Below, piece after piece: positions 41,001-53,700 of a stretch of 64,000 bases of DNA. Positions within the stretch are counted from its first letter, which is position 1. The number at the start of each line of letters is the position of its first letter. The notes under the pieces were generated by a model. That model had not been told where the DNA came from, did no database searches, and was given only the letters and a program-made list of their open reading frames with translations. The stretch spans positions 9,516,001 through 9,580,000 of the forward strand of contig JAMPIT010000890.1 of NCBI GenBank assembly GCA_026261815.1. Direction: 5' to 3'. Both the position numbers and the translations under genes were made by a program. Source of the DNA: Monarcha castaneiventris obscurior. Taxonomy: Eukaryota; Chordata; Aves; Passeriformes; Monarchidae.

Positions 41001-42339
41001 TACATTAATGTAAATCTAACATTCTTCAGAATGTTTCTAGGCATTGAAGGCAACTGGGCAGGGGGAGTAGTTCATGCCAAGTAAAGTATCTTAGCCTGCA
41101 ATACTGAGTAGCTTTCTGCAAACTCCCTGCTGCAAGGGACCCCTGGAACAATTCTTCCTGCAAGTTAGTGCTCAGGACCTTTCCAAGAAAGTGCTAATTA
41201 AAGCTGGCTAAATTTGTTTTGGGTAATAGCCTCTGCACTTTTAAACAGAGGGTCACAGGCCAGTGCAATCCGGGATGTACAGAGGGGAAGCTGAGAAACA
41301 CCTGAACAAATTGACTGACTTTAAACATCTGGACTAATTGACTGCTGAGTTTGCTCTATTTATCTGTCTGTGAGACACCCATGTGTTTCTTACCCTGACT
41401 GTCATACATGAACCTGAATGAACAAAACTGATTCTTAAATTTGGGACACACACACACTCCATTCACAGCGAGCAGTCAGAATTCAAACATTACAGCTACA
41501 GACCTTTTTGCCGACTGGATTTATTTTTGAAGTTTGGGGTTTTTGCATAGTAATGTTGTCAGCTTGCTTCTTGTGTTTGTTACTGCTGTTGCTGCTGTTT
41601 TTATGCAGTGGTGCAGTTTCTACCTGACATTTGGGAGAAGTGACCTATTTGAGTCTGAGTTTTAAAATTAAGCCCAACCTTTCCAACAGAAGAGGCGAGG
41701 AGACAGACAAGAAATGACAGGCCTCAAGGCCTAAGGTCCTTCAGGGCTATTTGCAGTATGTACAGCTTGCTCCATAGCACTTACAAAACACAGCTGTTAA
41801 AATAAATCATCCCTTGGGTTGTTCTTTTGCCCATTATACAGCATCCAGTCTCCCATTTTGTCTCTTCTGTATTTAACTTAAGACTTCTGTGACTTGTTAC
41901 AATTTTTCTCCATGTGTACAGACGTTGCCAAATATGTCTCTAGAGACACTAATTGCATTTTTAATTCATTTTAGTAATGCCACTTATCTTTGGAAACCCT
42001 TGTGCAGATACCACACACTGGCTTTTCTCTGAACAGAAGGCCTATTTGCTTTATACACTCATTATGTGGAAGAATATGACACAGCACATGATGGTTTTAG
42101 ATGTTAATAGTCAGAGATGTCTATAAATAAAAAGCCCTTGCAAGTAATATTGAAGCTCATTGCTTATCCTGCCAAGTAAAAGGCCACACTGTGATGAACA
42201 CTATTTACAGGACAATAAGATCAGGAGGCAGCTCTGTATTTAAGCCTCAGCTAACAGCTTTTCAGGCTTTTATCAGACCCTTGATCTTTCTCTCTGAGTT
42301 ATGATATAGGCTACAACAGGTTTCACATGGAAAGGATTT
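38070..42339. other. non-coding DNA, no gene seen
   Basis: Low-complexity G/T tract at 38939-38985 (T runs and gttgttgttgg), T run at 38518-38529, and a short (CA)6 at about 41445-41456. Overlapping frames on both strands around 39508-40005 and 40390-40709 show no recognisable domain. Confidence 0.55.
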
Positions 42340-42414
42340 TTGACCTTTCCATGCATTAAATAGTAACCACAAAATATTTTATTGTGGTTAAATTGAACTA
42401 TTAATGCATGTCAA
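42340..42414. repeat. imperfect hairpin of pre-miRNA size
   Basis: Paired segments, outside to inside, are: 42340-42344 with 42410-42414 (5 bp), 42351-42358 with 42402-42409 (8 bp), 42360-42363 with 42398-42401 (4 bp), and 42364-42372 with 42382-42390 (9 bp). The terminal loop is aatatttta. A 6-nt bulge on the left (42345-42350) and a 7-nt bulge on the right (42391-42397) interrupt the stem. The size resembles a microRNA precursor, but the large asymmetric bulges make that doubtful. A decayed palindromic element is the alternative. Confidence 0.8.
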
Positions 42415-44561
42415 TTCAAACAATGTAGTTCCCTGCTAAGACTTTTATAAGCAGTTGTTTCCCCCTGTGTCTACATCATGTTTATAAAAAATCAACTCCT
42501 ACAAAAAGCAGCCCTTAGCTCAGCACTTCAGAGGCAGATTTTAAGAGTGTTGCTTTAAGAAAGGTACTACTTTAACTGAAGGTGTGTGCCATGCACACGT
42601 TTGACACCAGAGCAGTGTTTCTGCATGTGTTCCTGACATATCAGTCAGATACGTCAGATTGTTCAGATCAGTAAGATCTGAAATTACTTTATTGTGTTTA
42701 TTCTGTGCCATTAGTACAGAAAGCTAATTATAGAAAAGTAACAGAAAGCATCAGCCTTCACTTTTGTCCTGTGTGTGAGCTGTAAGGGTGCTGCTGCCTA
42801 GAAGCGAAAAGTTGATAGTAATTCATTCATTTTACAAATCCAGCTAGAGGTGGAATGAAAGCATTCATTTAACTACCTGTCGAACCCCTAGCACAACAAT
42901 TGTTGAAACGGCTCCAAAAAATGTTCTTTCCAACAAGCATTGTTAGAGATATTCCAGCTCAAGTGAGTCCCTGTAGCAGACACAACAATACATTTTGTGT
43001 GCTATTTTCTAAAGCACCATTCTGTAAATGCTAACTGGGATGTGGTGCTATTCTTAGCATCTTGTTAGAAACATCCAACCACAAAAACATGAAGGCTGTG
43101 AGAAAGGAGAATGATGATTTCAGCACTGATTATAAAATGTAAAGATAAACATTTAAAATTTAAGTGTTTTTCTTGGACACAGGTCTTGTAATAGGTAAGG
43201 GTGAGTAACAGGGCTTACAGTGGTGGAAATGCTATTATTGGTTCTAGTTCACATTTTTCTGTCTTGTTCTATGGTAGCCTTTTTAAGATTATAATTCCAA
43301 ATGCATTTCACAGGGAGCCACATATTTAACTGCTGGGCATACAGGTCAAGAAAGGAGCAAAATGGAGGCAAAATCTGAAATAACAAATCAGATAAAGAGC
43401 CCAGGAAACCTTTGGCTCCCTAGATTCAGTCTTGGATTCTTCTGCATTGATCTTTGGTGTCTGTTGGTGAAAGCCACCATCGTGTGCAGATATGATTTAC
43501 TGTGTTCCCTGATGAAATTCATTCTCTCTTGGGCCTCTTTTCTTTCCTCTGTGGCAGGCAGAAAAACACAACGAAACTGGGAGGTCTTCAGTACTGAGCT
43601 AGCAACTGGAGAGGGCTGAAATTGAATTTGTGGCAAGATCCTACCACTTCCTAGTTCTATTTAGAACTATTGATGCAATAGCCTATCTTGAGGTCCTTTT
43701 TGAACTCCCATTTCCTGATGAAATACATCAGGAAGTAAGATAACAAATAAAAGTAGCAATAAGAAAGAAACCAACAACCCTGAGTTCACAAGAGGATAGC
43801 AAGACTTCCCTGTAATAGAGAGCAGGAGAAAAGCTGTAAGCTGAGCTTGAATTTTTCAACAGAGGTTTGAAACAGCCCTATGTTAGTATATTGTGTAGCT
43901 CTATTTCTCAAGTGGAGTAAACAATCCCTATGTTCTCAGTTGAGCTGTGGCAGGGTGTCACTCTTTTTCAATCTGGTGTATCCTCACAGTGCTGTTTCTC
44001 AGGCCAGCTATCCATATACACAGTTGAAGAGTTGCTTTTTCCAACGTACAGTTAATGAACCCTGTGTGGGAACCAGTTCAACACAGGAGTTTGAAACAGC
44101 TCTCTGCTACACTACATTGAAAATCAGCTAAGTCATATTCACTTTTGAAAGGGCTTGGTAGGTGCTGAGAGGTTTTGGATACGTTTTTTTTTTTTTGCAA
44201 ATATGAATTAAAATTTTACGTTTTAGACATCTCAGGTACTAATTAAATTGTACTGTTTTTTGATGAGCTCCATACATTTGTAAAGTGAAAGTTCTTTTCA
44301 TTACATGTCAAAACATAATCCATTAATCTTTCCACTGTAAATGTATTCATTAGTAAGAAAAAAAAATCATCAGACATCTGAGAAGCATAGAATCCTTTTC
44401 ATCTTCAACTAAGTAGGCGTTGTCTAACATATCTCAAATAGTTCAACTGACTTGTCAGTGCCATCACTGACTTTTGACAGAGGATATTGACCATTGTGGT
44501 TGAAGAGGAAGTAGGTGAAATGGGTGACATTTTTCTGCTTTTGGCCTTGTCAACCATTTCA
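42415..44561. other. non-coding DNA, no gene seen
   Basis: Unique sequence with overlapping short frames on both strands at about 43362-43636. No splice-supported exon was found. Poly-T at about 44186-44197. Confidence 0.6.
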
Positions 44562-44603
44562 TAAAAAATAAAATGATAAAATAATGATAAAATGATAAAA
44601 TGA
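44562..44603. repeat. short tandem repeat of ATGATAAA-type units
   Basis: Around four to five imperfect units of aaaatgat / ataatgat. Confidence 0.85.
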
Positions 44604-45289
44604 GGGATCCTTTGGTGGCAACCAGTCAAGCAACAAGTAGTAAACCCTCAAGAGAGTCATCATGAGGAACTCAATATCTGTGAGGACTCTGTCCAGCCTC
44701 AAGGGTAAATCAATGTTAATACAAATCCTGGCACTGAACAGTGGATAACATGACATCATTTTTTACAGATAGGCTCTCTAAGAGAGACTCATCAAATCAT
44801 GGCAATCTGCCTGAACTCAGTGTTGAGGTAATTCAGCATCTCTGTACTAGCTCATCTTCCCAACCAATCCAGGGCTCACTGGGAGGAGAAATTAAATAAG
44901 ACTTTTTTCCCCACTCTGTCCTAAAAGGACATAACTGTTTTGTGCTTTATATGACTTACTGATTTAGGTTTCCTGAGTACATTTTATTTTCAGTAACCTA
45001 AAAATTCACAGACGCAGATAATTTGCCATGAAACTTGACAGACCTGAAAAATATCTGCAAAACTCCTTCTTTTAATTATTTTATTTTTTAGGAAGTTGTT
45101 CATAGCAACTTTGGCACACTTCTGCCAAAAACTTCAAGTATTAAAAGCATGCTGTTTTGGAGAGTATCATTGATATTCACTGATATATTTTGACATATCA
45201 AAGGGTACTGTAAAGTTTGCTTCATGTCAAGAGCATATTTTCTTCTAACAGACTCCTTTTGAAATGCTGCACTAGATATGCATGCAGGA
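44604..45289. other. non-coding DNA, no gene seen
   Basis: Nothing was recognised. Confidence 0.55.
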
Positions 45290-45760
45290 GAGCTTTCCAA
45301 CAGAAAACAAAGCCTAAGAAGATTTGACCTAAAAAAGAAACACCTGCCCTGCTGAGATCTGCCTGGCCTTTAGCCAGCAGTGCAGTGCACTTGTGAAGAA
45401 ATGGGGTGTTTCCCACTTCCCAGCTACCACTTGCACAAGGGGGGCAGGGGTGCCTGATGCCTGGAGAGCTGGGGATGGGCTTCATCACCCTCTCAGCATC
45501 CACTGGGCTCTGGTGGCCTTCTGAGAAAGAAAACAAGGGGAATGTGTGACACAGTGCTGCGACTGTGCTGCTTGCATCTCTTGGTACAGCATCCGGGAAA
45601 CTGCTTGGCTGTGCAGGGGAATGGGAAGTGGGAAGATGAATGTGTCCTGACAAAGGAGAGTTGTTTTGGCCGTGTGCAGCCCGTAGGCTCCCAGATGCTC
45701 AGAAGTCACTTCCCGCACCCCTGCTGAAGGGCTCTGTTTCTCAGCTGCTCTGTAATGACT
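45290..45760. other. GC-richer island, unidentified
   Basis: Composition changes abruptly from the AT-rich surroundings to a G/C-rich, relatively CpG-poor stretch. Frames of 143 codons (45222-45653, minus) and 103 codons (45485-45796, minus) overlap each other and a 61-codon plus frame. None has a recognised domain, and several open frames together are expected wherever stop codons are depleted by base composition. It could be a lineage-specific LTR or other repeat, or a local gene-conversion hotspot. I cannot tell. Confidence 0.4.
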
Positions 45761-48700
45761 TATAGCTACAGAGTGCCATCTTCCCTTAGATCCCAAATTA
45801 TAGGAATGTTGACTCTCAGACTGGAGCTCATGCTAATCAACTTACCAGTAAAAGTTTTTTAAAATGCTACTGTAAAACAGGCATGTGATTCTTTCTTCCA
45901 TTTATTTTGTTTTCTTTTCTTATTGTTTTAAAAAGCATCTGTGTCAGAATGCATGTTTAGCTACTAATTAGATACTCAGTGGCTGATATTGTTACAAACT
46001 GCTAAATACCAGATGGAAATGGCAGTGGTGTAGCAGTGTTCTGAAAATGGAATATCAATGGCCAGCAACAATATAGGAAATTTTTAGTGTACAAGGCACA
46101 TGGAGTTGCTGTGAAAAGCACCTTAGTTTTCAGGCTGTATCATCTTATAAAAAAGAAGGGCTGGAGAGAGTTAATCTTTTTTCTTTTGCCTTTGGTTGAG
46201 AGTGCACTGGCTCCAGTGGCAGCTGCACAGGTGCAACGACAGCCAGAGTAGGTTCATTTAAAAATTCAAATTAACAGAAAATGTATACATTATTCACTTG
46301 GCCCTAGTTATTACCCAGTTCTGCACAGGAGGCAGAGCCCTGGAAGCAGATTTTGCCAGGTCTGTAAATCTTGGACTTTTCTCGTGTTTATCTGTTTACT
46401 GACTACACAAAAGGATGCTGCTGTGCCACACAGGCACAGCCCAGCCCAGGCAGAGCTGGACTGCTCTAAAATTAGGGGGAGGGGTTGTAGGCAGAGAACA
46501 CTAAATCTAAGGCTATCTGGGACATGGATTGCAGAGACCAGGGGTGCGTATGACTCTTGTGAGGGCTGAAGGTGCTCCCATGCACAGGTTTTTTTGTTTC
46601 TGATTTCATTCTGCTCACCATTCCATTCTATGGTCTTAATCTGGATGTAACATCATTTTAAAACTTTTCCTTTTTTCTTTCAAATATAAATATTGCACTG
46701 AATAAAAGCAATAGATTCCCATCTCCACTCTTAAGTGGGCAGAGGTGATGAAATGTTTGTTCACCATGCAAGATACTGAGCACTATAGAGCTTTAAATAA
46801 CTGCACTACATGTCATACCCTACACTTCATTGGTTGCAGTGACGAAAATTATTATTTTTAACAATTTATCAACAATATACCTGATCATGAACTCTTAAAT
46901 CTTCTGACACAATTGACTAGTGACTACCACCACAGAATGGTAGGAAAATACAAAGCCTGAAGCTGGTTGCTGAGCTTTATCATTGTTTTATATCCACAGA
47001 ATTAAATTTACTTGATTATAATTGAGACAGTATTTAGAATTTCTGGTTAGCACAATAGGTAATTTAAGAGCAGACACATGCTTGCTGATGTATTATACAA
47101 AGCTACACCATAACCTCAGGCTCCAGAATACTCCATACAGTGTTCTGGGCTTCATTAATCCCTTCAGCCATGGGATCTTTCCCAGAAATCACTGATCATG
47201 GGATCAATGATTAGCAAGAAACCTTTATTTAATGTGCTGTGGTTAAAAACCCAGTGAACCTTGCCAATAGGATGCAAGTGTGTAAACACATTTCTAAGTA
47301 ACACCCATTTAGTGATACAGAGGTTTCAAGAAATGTTAAGGTTTGGGTTTTTTTTCCTGTAGCTCACTGCGGGATATCAACAGAAGAAGACATTAAATGT
47401 GTCACAGATTTCTGTAAGCTGAAAACATAAATGTTTCATTTAGGCCATTTCAAATTATTTAATTTTAAATTCAAGCTTTTTCCTTCTCATTGCAGTCTCT
47501 CTCAAGAAGGTTCATGTCTAATTAATTATCCTTACAGGTTTTCATCTTGAAAATGTAAAAACAGGCTAGTTTACCTGTTTACAACTCTTTCCCTGGAGAA
47601 ACAGAAGTTTAAAGTAATGAAATTTATCAGAAGAGCTGAGATCTGAAAACTTCTCAGTTCCAAAAATTTTACTTTTTTTCACTGTAAAAACCTTTAAAGA
47701 GCTTTTAACCAAGACATATAATGTTCCTTGCATGCTCCAAATTCTGTTGGTACGAATTCTGCATTGTTGTCACTAAAATTAGATTCATATTGGAGTGAAA
47801 TAATCATATTTCTTTAGAATCCTATGTCTTTAGTTTCTGTTTATTATGTTAGGGTATTTGAAGGCCCATACTTTTTCTAACCATACCTGTTCAATGGAGC
47901 ACAGCAGCAATACAAAATAAGTTCTGAAAAAGCTACAATTTAGTAGGTAGAACCAGCAGTAAAAAAGAAAGCATTCCTTGGATTTGTTGTGTTGTAATGA
48001 TGTTTTGCTGTGCCTAAATGATATTGACTGTTGTTCTTATTGGAGAGGAAATAAGTATGTGCTCGGAGCTACTCAGACAACTATTTATCATTCTCTTTGG
48101 CAACAGAAAGAATCCCCATGCCAGAATGCAAAATCCAGCAGCAGCTACAGCTGCAGAATATCAGAAGGCTCTATTAAAAAACTCACAGGCAAATCAGAAC
48201 TCAATTTCCAGGCAGGATGCACTTCTTCAGAAACATTGCTGTAGGACATAACTTAGTTCTCAGAACACCACAGTCTGCAACTTAATTCAAGTATTTAGGG
48301 GAAAATAAGGATCTTTGAAACATAAATAACACATAAAAAATAACACATTTTGTTCTTTATTCCTTCCTAGTGAAGCTTTGCTGGAGTGCTGTAGTGAATA
48401 ACGATAACATTCGTTCTTAAAATCTGATGCTGACTTAATCATTATAGCAAATTAGGATGAGAAACCCTGCTGTGAGAGGTGATGAAAACATCATTTTTTA
48501 TAAGATAATACTGAATATTGTTGCTTGGTAAAGCCACTATTAATATCTTTAAAGGTAAATGACTCTTGCTTGGTTACTTTAATTTGTTGTGAATCCCATT
48601 GGTTCGTATCCACTGACTTAAATCTGACTGCTGGTAGAAAACAATAGGTTCAAACTTTTGTCACCAAATTTGTTGCTTTATTTGGAGTCAGTTGGAAAAA

Positions 48701-50215
48701 TTGGCTATAAGGAACAAAGGAAAGAGGTGCAGACTGGCAAATTGAGTCTCAAGGGTTTTCAGACCTGCAAAGCTTGCACAGAGGGCTCAGAGCATCACAA
48801 CAGGTTCTCAGAGTGCAGAGAAGACAGAAATCATCATAAGCTATATTCTGGCCATACCTTGATTTATATCTTCTTGGCAGAATATGGAATATGGTTCCTC
48901 TTATCTTATGTTAGCATAGGTATATTTACTCCCAAATAGAGACAAACACAGCAAAGGTTAAATTAATACAACTCTCGGACAAGGCCCTTCTTCCTCAGCC
49001 ATGAAAAGTAGAGCATCTGGGCTAAGATTAGCACCTATGTTACAGAGTACACTTTCTGTCATGGTAGCTCAACCTCTCATTCATTCTTCATAGACTTCTA
49101 TTATTTGAATTTTCTAATGGGAAACACTGTTTCTACAAGATAGTGCCAAAATTAAAACAATAAAAGAAAGTAACCATTAAACTATTTTATTCTTAACTGG
49201 ATTTGAAAGCACGGTAAAATACTTGTCATTGCTAGTTTTCATACATTATTTAAAGCTTCCTATTCTTATTGTAATGACTATAGAAAATGTAGAACCTAAT
49301 CTGAGCTCAATAGAACCCAGGAAAAACAAAAGCTTTATCAAGAAAAATGAAAGTACTGCTTGGAAACAAAAGCTAATTAAAAAAATTCTTAAAAATCCCC
49401 TAGAGAGAGACAAATGTACAGATAATAGTCACAGTCTGTTTAATATTGGCAAGTATGTCTAATGTGGCAGCCCATTCAAACCAGCCTTTGCCCGTACAAT
49501 CCAGCATCTAGCATGGTTATAATGATTAAACATCATAACATTTATTAGAAATCTTATGCCTATTAAATTATATATAAAACCATATCATCTTGAAATATTA
49601 CTGTTATTCACATTTATCGATCAATGTCTCACAAATGTTTTCATTTGTCAGTTTAATGTGTTTAATCTCATATTAATTTGTGAGAGCATTTAAGAGATAC
49701 AGCATTCAGGCAGTACACTTCTGTAAAGAAACACAGGCATTTATTGGTCCTCCTTGAAAAATAGTTGAAAGTAACTGGGTTAATGTGAGTGGTTGACATT
49801 GCTGAAGCTGAAAGAAAAATTATTTTTTATTCAAATTTTAGGGCTTCTCTAATAATATCATATAATAATATACAAAATCACCCTATGGATCTGTATTAAA
49901 CGTATTAGCACAATAACTTTTGGCTTACTACCTCCAGGATTTTACATACAAATGTGGAATGACATTGTTAATATATTTTTCCATCTCTAGACTTCATTAT
50001 TGGGTGGGTAGATGTAATAGCATGCCATATTTTGTGTCTCTAACAAAACATGTTTTCCTTTGCCAAAATGCTACCTACAAGTTATCAGCAGCCACCATGG
50101 CAAAAAATCAAGTCTGTGCAGTTTTCCTCATTCTGCTTCTGCAGAAAAAGAAGTCCTTTTTAGAAAAGAAGAGCACATATTCTGTAGTTTATGTATGGCC
50201 TCCCTCACAGTGAAA
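45761..50215. other. non-coding DNA, no gene seen
   Basis: Mostly AT-rich. A strong-looking 3' splice acceptor context (ttctctttggcaacag) ends at 48106, followed by frames open in two phases to 48244 and 48251. No donor or known protein similarity is evident. No repeat family was recognised. Confidence 0.5.
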
Positions 50216-50715
50216 TAACACATCAAAGCACATTGTCTCGAGCTTGGTCCCACTGGCCACAGCAGTGCTCTGAAGGCAAACAGACTCTACCTAGTGAAGC
50301 CCTGAGTGCACTAATAAGCCTTTATGGCCCTGATCAGCCTCATCTGCACCTCTCCACATCCACCCCCCTCCTCCTCCACCCTGAGCTTTCCTTAAGCTCA
50401 GCCTGAGGCTGCTGCTCCTTTCCTGGGCTATGCTGTGCTGGTTCCCCCACTGAGCTCATCATGAGGGATGGATTTTTATTTGACTGCAGACCCACGTCAC
50501 CACCTTCTGAGCTGGATTTTGGTTGGACCTGGCCACCATCCCCAGGGGATTCCCCCTGCCTGAAGCTGGCATGGTATTCCCTCTGCTCTGGGCTTCCCCC
50601 CTCACTGAGCATTGCTGCTCTGGCTGCTCCCTGACACACTGAACTGGGATGACCTCCCCTGACATGGAAGGTGGGGCAGGCACTGTGCTTGACCATTCTG
50701 GCAGTGACATGCAAG
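50216..50715. other. C/T- and GC-rich island, possible undescribed repeat
   Basis: A 500-bp block, pyrimidine-rich on the plus strand, stands out from the AT-rich flanks. It includes ccaccccc, cctcctcctcc and repeated cctgagct / agctcagcctgaggct words. Two minus-strand frames (50340-50714 and 50459-50809) overlap and have no known domain. The sharp edges and size are like an old LTR or other interspersed repeat, but I see no clear TG...CA ends or target-site duplication. Confidence 0.35.
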
Positions 50716-53700
50716 AGGTAATTTTATGCTCTTTTAATCTTCCTGTTCTCAAAAATGTATTCATAATTAAGCTGGCAATATTTCCACAAAGCGAAGCTGG
50801 AAAACACATTTATTTACTTGTATGACTTGAAAATACATAACTAATTATTCTAACTCTCTTTTTGAGTATTAGGAGACATAATGTTCTGCCCCTCACCATG
50901 TATCCCATTGCAATCCCAGAATTTGACTGTTCTGTTCTAGAGACTGTTATTTCACTTTGGATAACACCTACCTATCTACCTTGATAGGTGGGTAGGTAAA
51001 TGCATTTCTACTTGTCCCCTATTTCTGTATATCTTTGTATTTTCACAGCTAACAAAACTTGTTCTTAAGTAACATATGCAGAATAAATTTCTTTATTGTT
51101 TAATATCCTCTTATGTCAGAGATCTTGTAAGGAAATTGCATCTGATGTGGAAATTACAGGATTTTTTCTAATATTAAGGCAGGTGAACACAAATAATAAT
51201 ATATTTATTTAGGACTTCTCTCTACTGATAAATACTGAAACCGATAAAATCTATTATTGGCAATTTCTTGTGATAGTCAATTGGTTTTCAAGATTTCCAT
51301 GAGTTGAAAGTCCTGCAAAAATACAACCTGTTTAGTGACAGAAGTTAAATGCAAACACTGAAGTTATTTCAGACCCTTAAAACTTCAGTGCATTAAAACT
51401 CAGGGTATAGCATGCTGTCCAGTCCTGCTGGTGAGCAAAAGACTTGTCTGTCCAGACCATCAAAGTCTCCTCTGAGAGCAATGAATATAATTTTAATTTT
51501 TTTTATTTTCTTTTTTTGAAGTGGCTAAATAGGAATAGAGCAAAATGAAAGGTTTTAATTTCAGAGCCAGATATATTGCAGCAAAGGAGGGAAATGGCAA
51601 AACTGCAATTAATGTGATGAACTTAATTATAAGCACATGCTCTGGAGCCTTACCTATAGATAAGGGTAAGGAAAAGGGAACAGGAAAAGAAAAAAATTGA
51701 CTTTTCAAGGCAAAAACTTGTTTTCAAATTCTGTGTTTAATATGATTCCTGTATCTGAGGAACCAGCTCGGCTATAAAAGTGTTGTCCTAGCACAGCAGT
51801 GCTGCAGACAGCTGTCTGTGCACACTTCACGTCACTTAGCAATGACGTGTGCAGGCACTGCCTCTGACCCATGTGGCACAGATCCTACTGCCAGCCTTTT
51901 GTTGCATTTCTGCAGCGATGGAGCTTGTGGTGTGCATGGGATAGCTGCTGCTGCTGTGTGCATGCAATGCTGGAGCACTCGCTGGAGACCCAAACCAGCT
52001 TGGGGTCATGTTTAGTGTTAATAGAAGTGTAATACTAATTTAACATAGTGTTTGGAAATAAATCCTCTGTGCTTTATCCAGCCCCTCTGCTTTTTAATGA
52101 AAGAAGGAGCAATTCACTCCCAAACTTCACTTTTCCTGGGTTTTATGCATTAAATTTACCTCTGAATATTAAGCTTAGGCTTTTACACTGAGAATGGTGG
52201 TTACACTGCCAGCAGCTGAAGCTGGGTGCAGGAAACAGAAAGCTCTGATTCCAAGCTGTAGCCTTTCTTCTTTGTAGTTCTGAAGCAGGTGGGGAAAAAG
52301 GAGTGAGCAGTAACAGGTCACAAATTCAAACCAGATTTCAGTGATCTGTGCTCTGTATTCTCACAGCAACGTGATGACCTGTACATAATTAAAAGTTAAG
52401 ATTTATATTCTTAAGTCAAATGAGATTGTTTCATGTTTTATCAAACATTTCAATAGGTTTCTTTGTGCCTTAAGAGAATACATTCAGCATCAAAAATGTT
52501 ATACTCTCATTCTGATAAGGAATTCCTTTACAATCTCAAACAGGGGGACTGGGAAACAGTCTTTGTCCTTCAAGGTATAAAAATGAAAGGAAAATCACCA
52601 CCGGTACAGTTTTGAACAGCTTATTCCTGAAGTTAACTTTGGAATAGCATCCAAGTCAGAAGCATGTTGTCCAATATTTGTCCTTGTTTGTGCTGAGTCT
52701 TCTGTGTCCTGTAGAAATGTGGCTGTGAATCGTCTGTACCTTTAAGTAACCTTGCTATGGAATGTACTTTTGGTGGTTACAAATAATCTGTGACTGGGCA
52801 GACTACTCCAGTTGGCACCTAAGGTCCAGCAAAACCATTCCAACTTCCAGTCCAACATTGAATGGTCAAGTCTGTAATTAACCTTATGCATAACTCTTGG
52901 CAAATCACTGCACTGGTTTGTTATTCTCTGTTTGTTTGCATTTCTCTTTCCAAAATTGTCTGTATTTGAAGTCTTCTAGAGTAAAGTTTGACAATAATTA
53001 TGTGCTATGCATCACAAGTGATTCCAATTGCCCTTTGAAGCCTTAACTAATACTGGAGACCTAGGCAATATCCTTTTGTCCCCAGGGATTATTGGCCTCA
53101 TGAATATCAGAAACAAACAGGTGGCTCCCTCCAAACTTCTGCACACATTTGAAAAAAGGAGAGAAATTTTTCAGAAAGATGATCTTCCCTTCCTGCTTCC
53201 ACTCTTGTTTCTGTGATTAATAGCCATTAAAATGTCAGATTTCCTCTGCAGGTAGAATAGTGTGATAATGTTCACAAAACAGGGAAAAAATATCATGAAA
53301 GGCAGGGGATATATTTAAGTCCTGTCAAGAAGCTGGATGTTGTCAATATTTAAAATAACCTGCCATGGCTTGGCAAGCTACCACTGCCATTTGTACTCAC
53401 TACTTCAGCTTCTTGTAAAACCAAACAGCAACAACCATTTCAGGCAAAATGATCCTTAAACACAGGAACTGCTTGCGTTCCCCCTCACTAGTAATTAGTA
53501 GAAAAAAGTGAATAATAAACACTTATAATTACTAGAAGAGGAAAAAACCTAAGCAAAAACATTTTATACTCTTTTCTCTTTGATTGTGTCCAGCTCACAG
53601 GTTTTTTAATAGGTCCAGCCACATTTTGCTAATCTTAGAGTTTATAATCCCAACTATGGGACAGAAGGCACCTGAAGGGGGAAGGTGGAGAATCCAGTAG

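Noticed and set aside
45222..45653. 143-codon open frame on the minus strand
   Set aside because: It overlaps another open frame on the same strand and one on the other strand, in a GC-richer block where stops are rarer. No domain was recognised.
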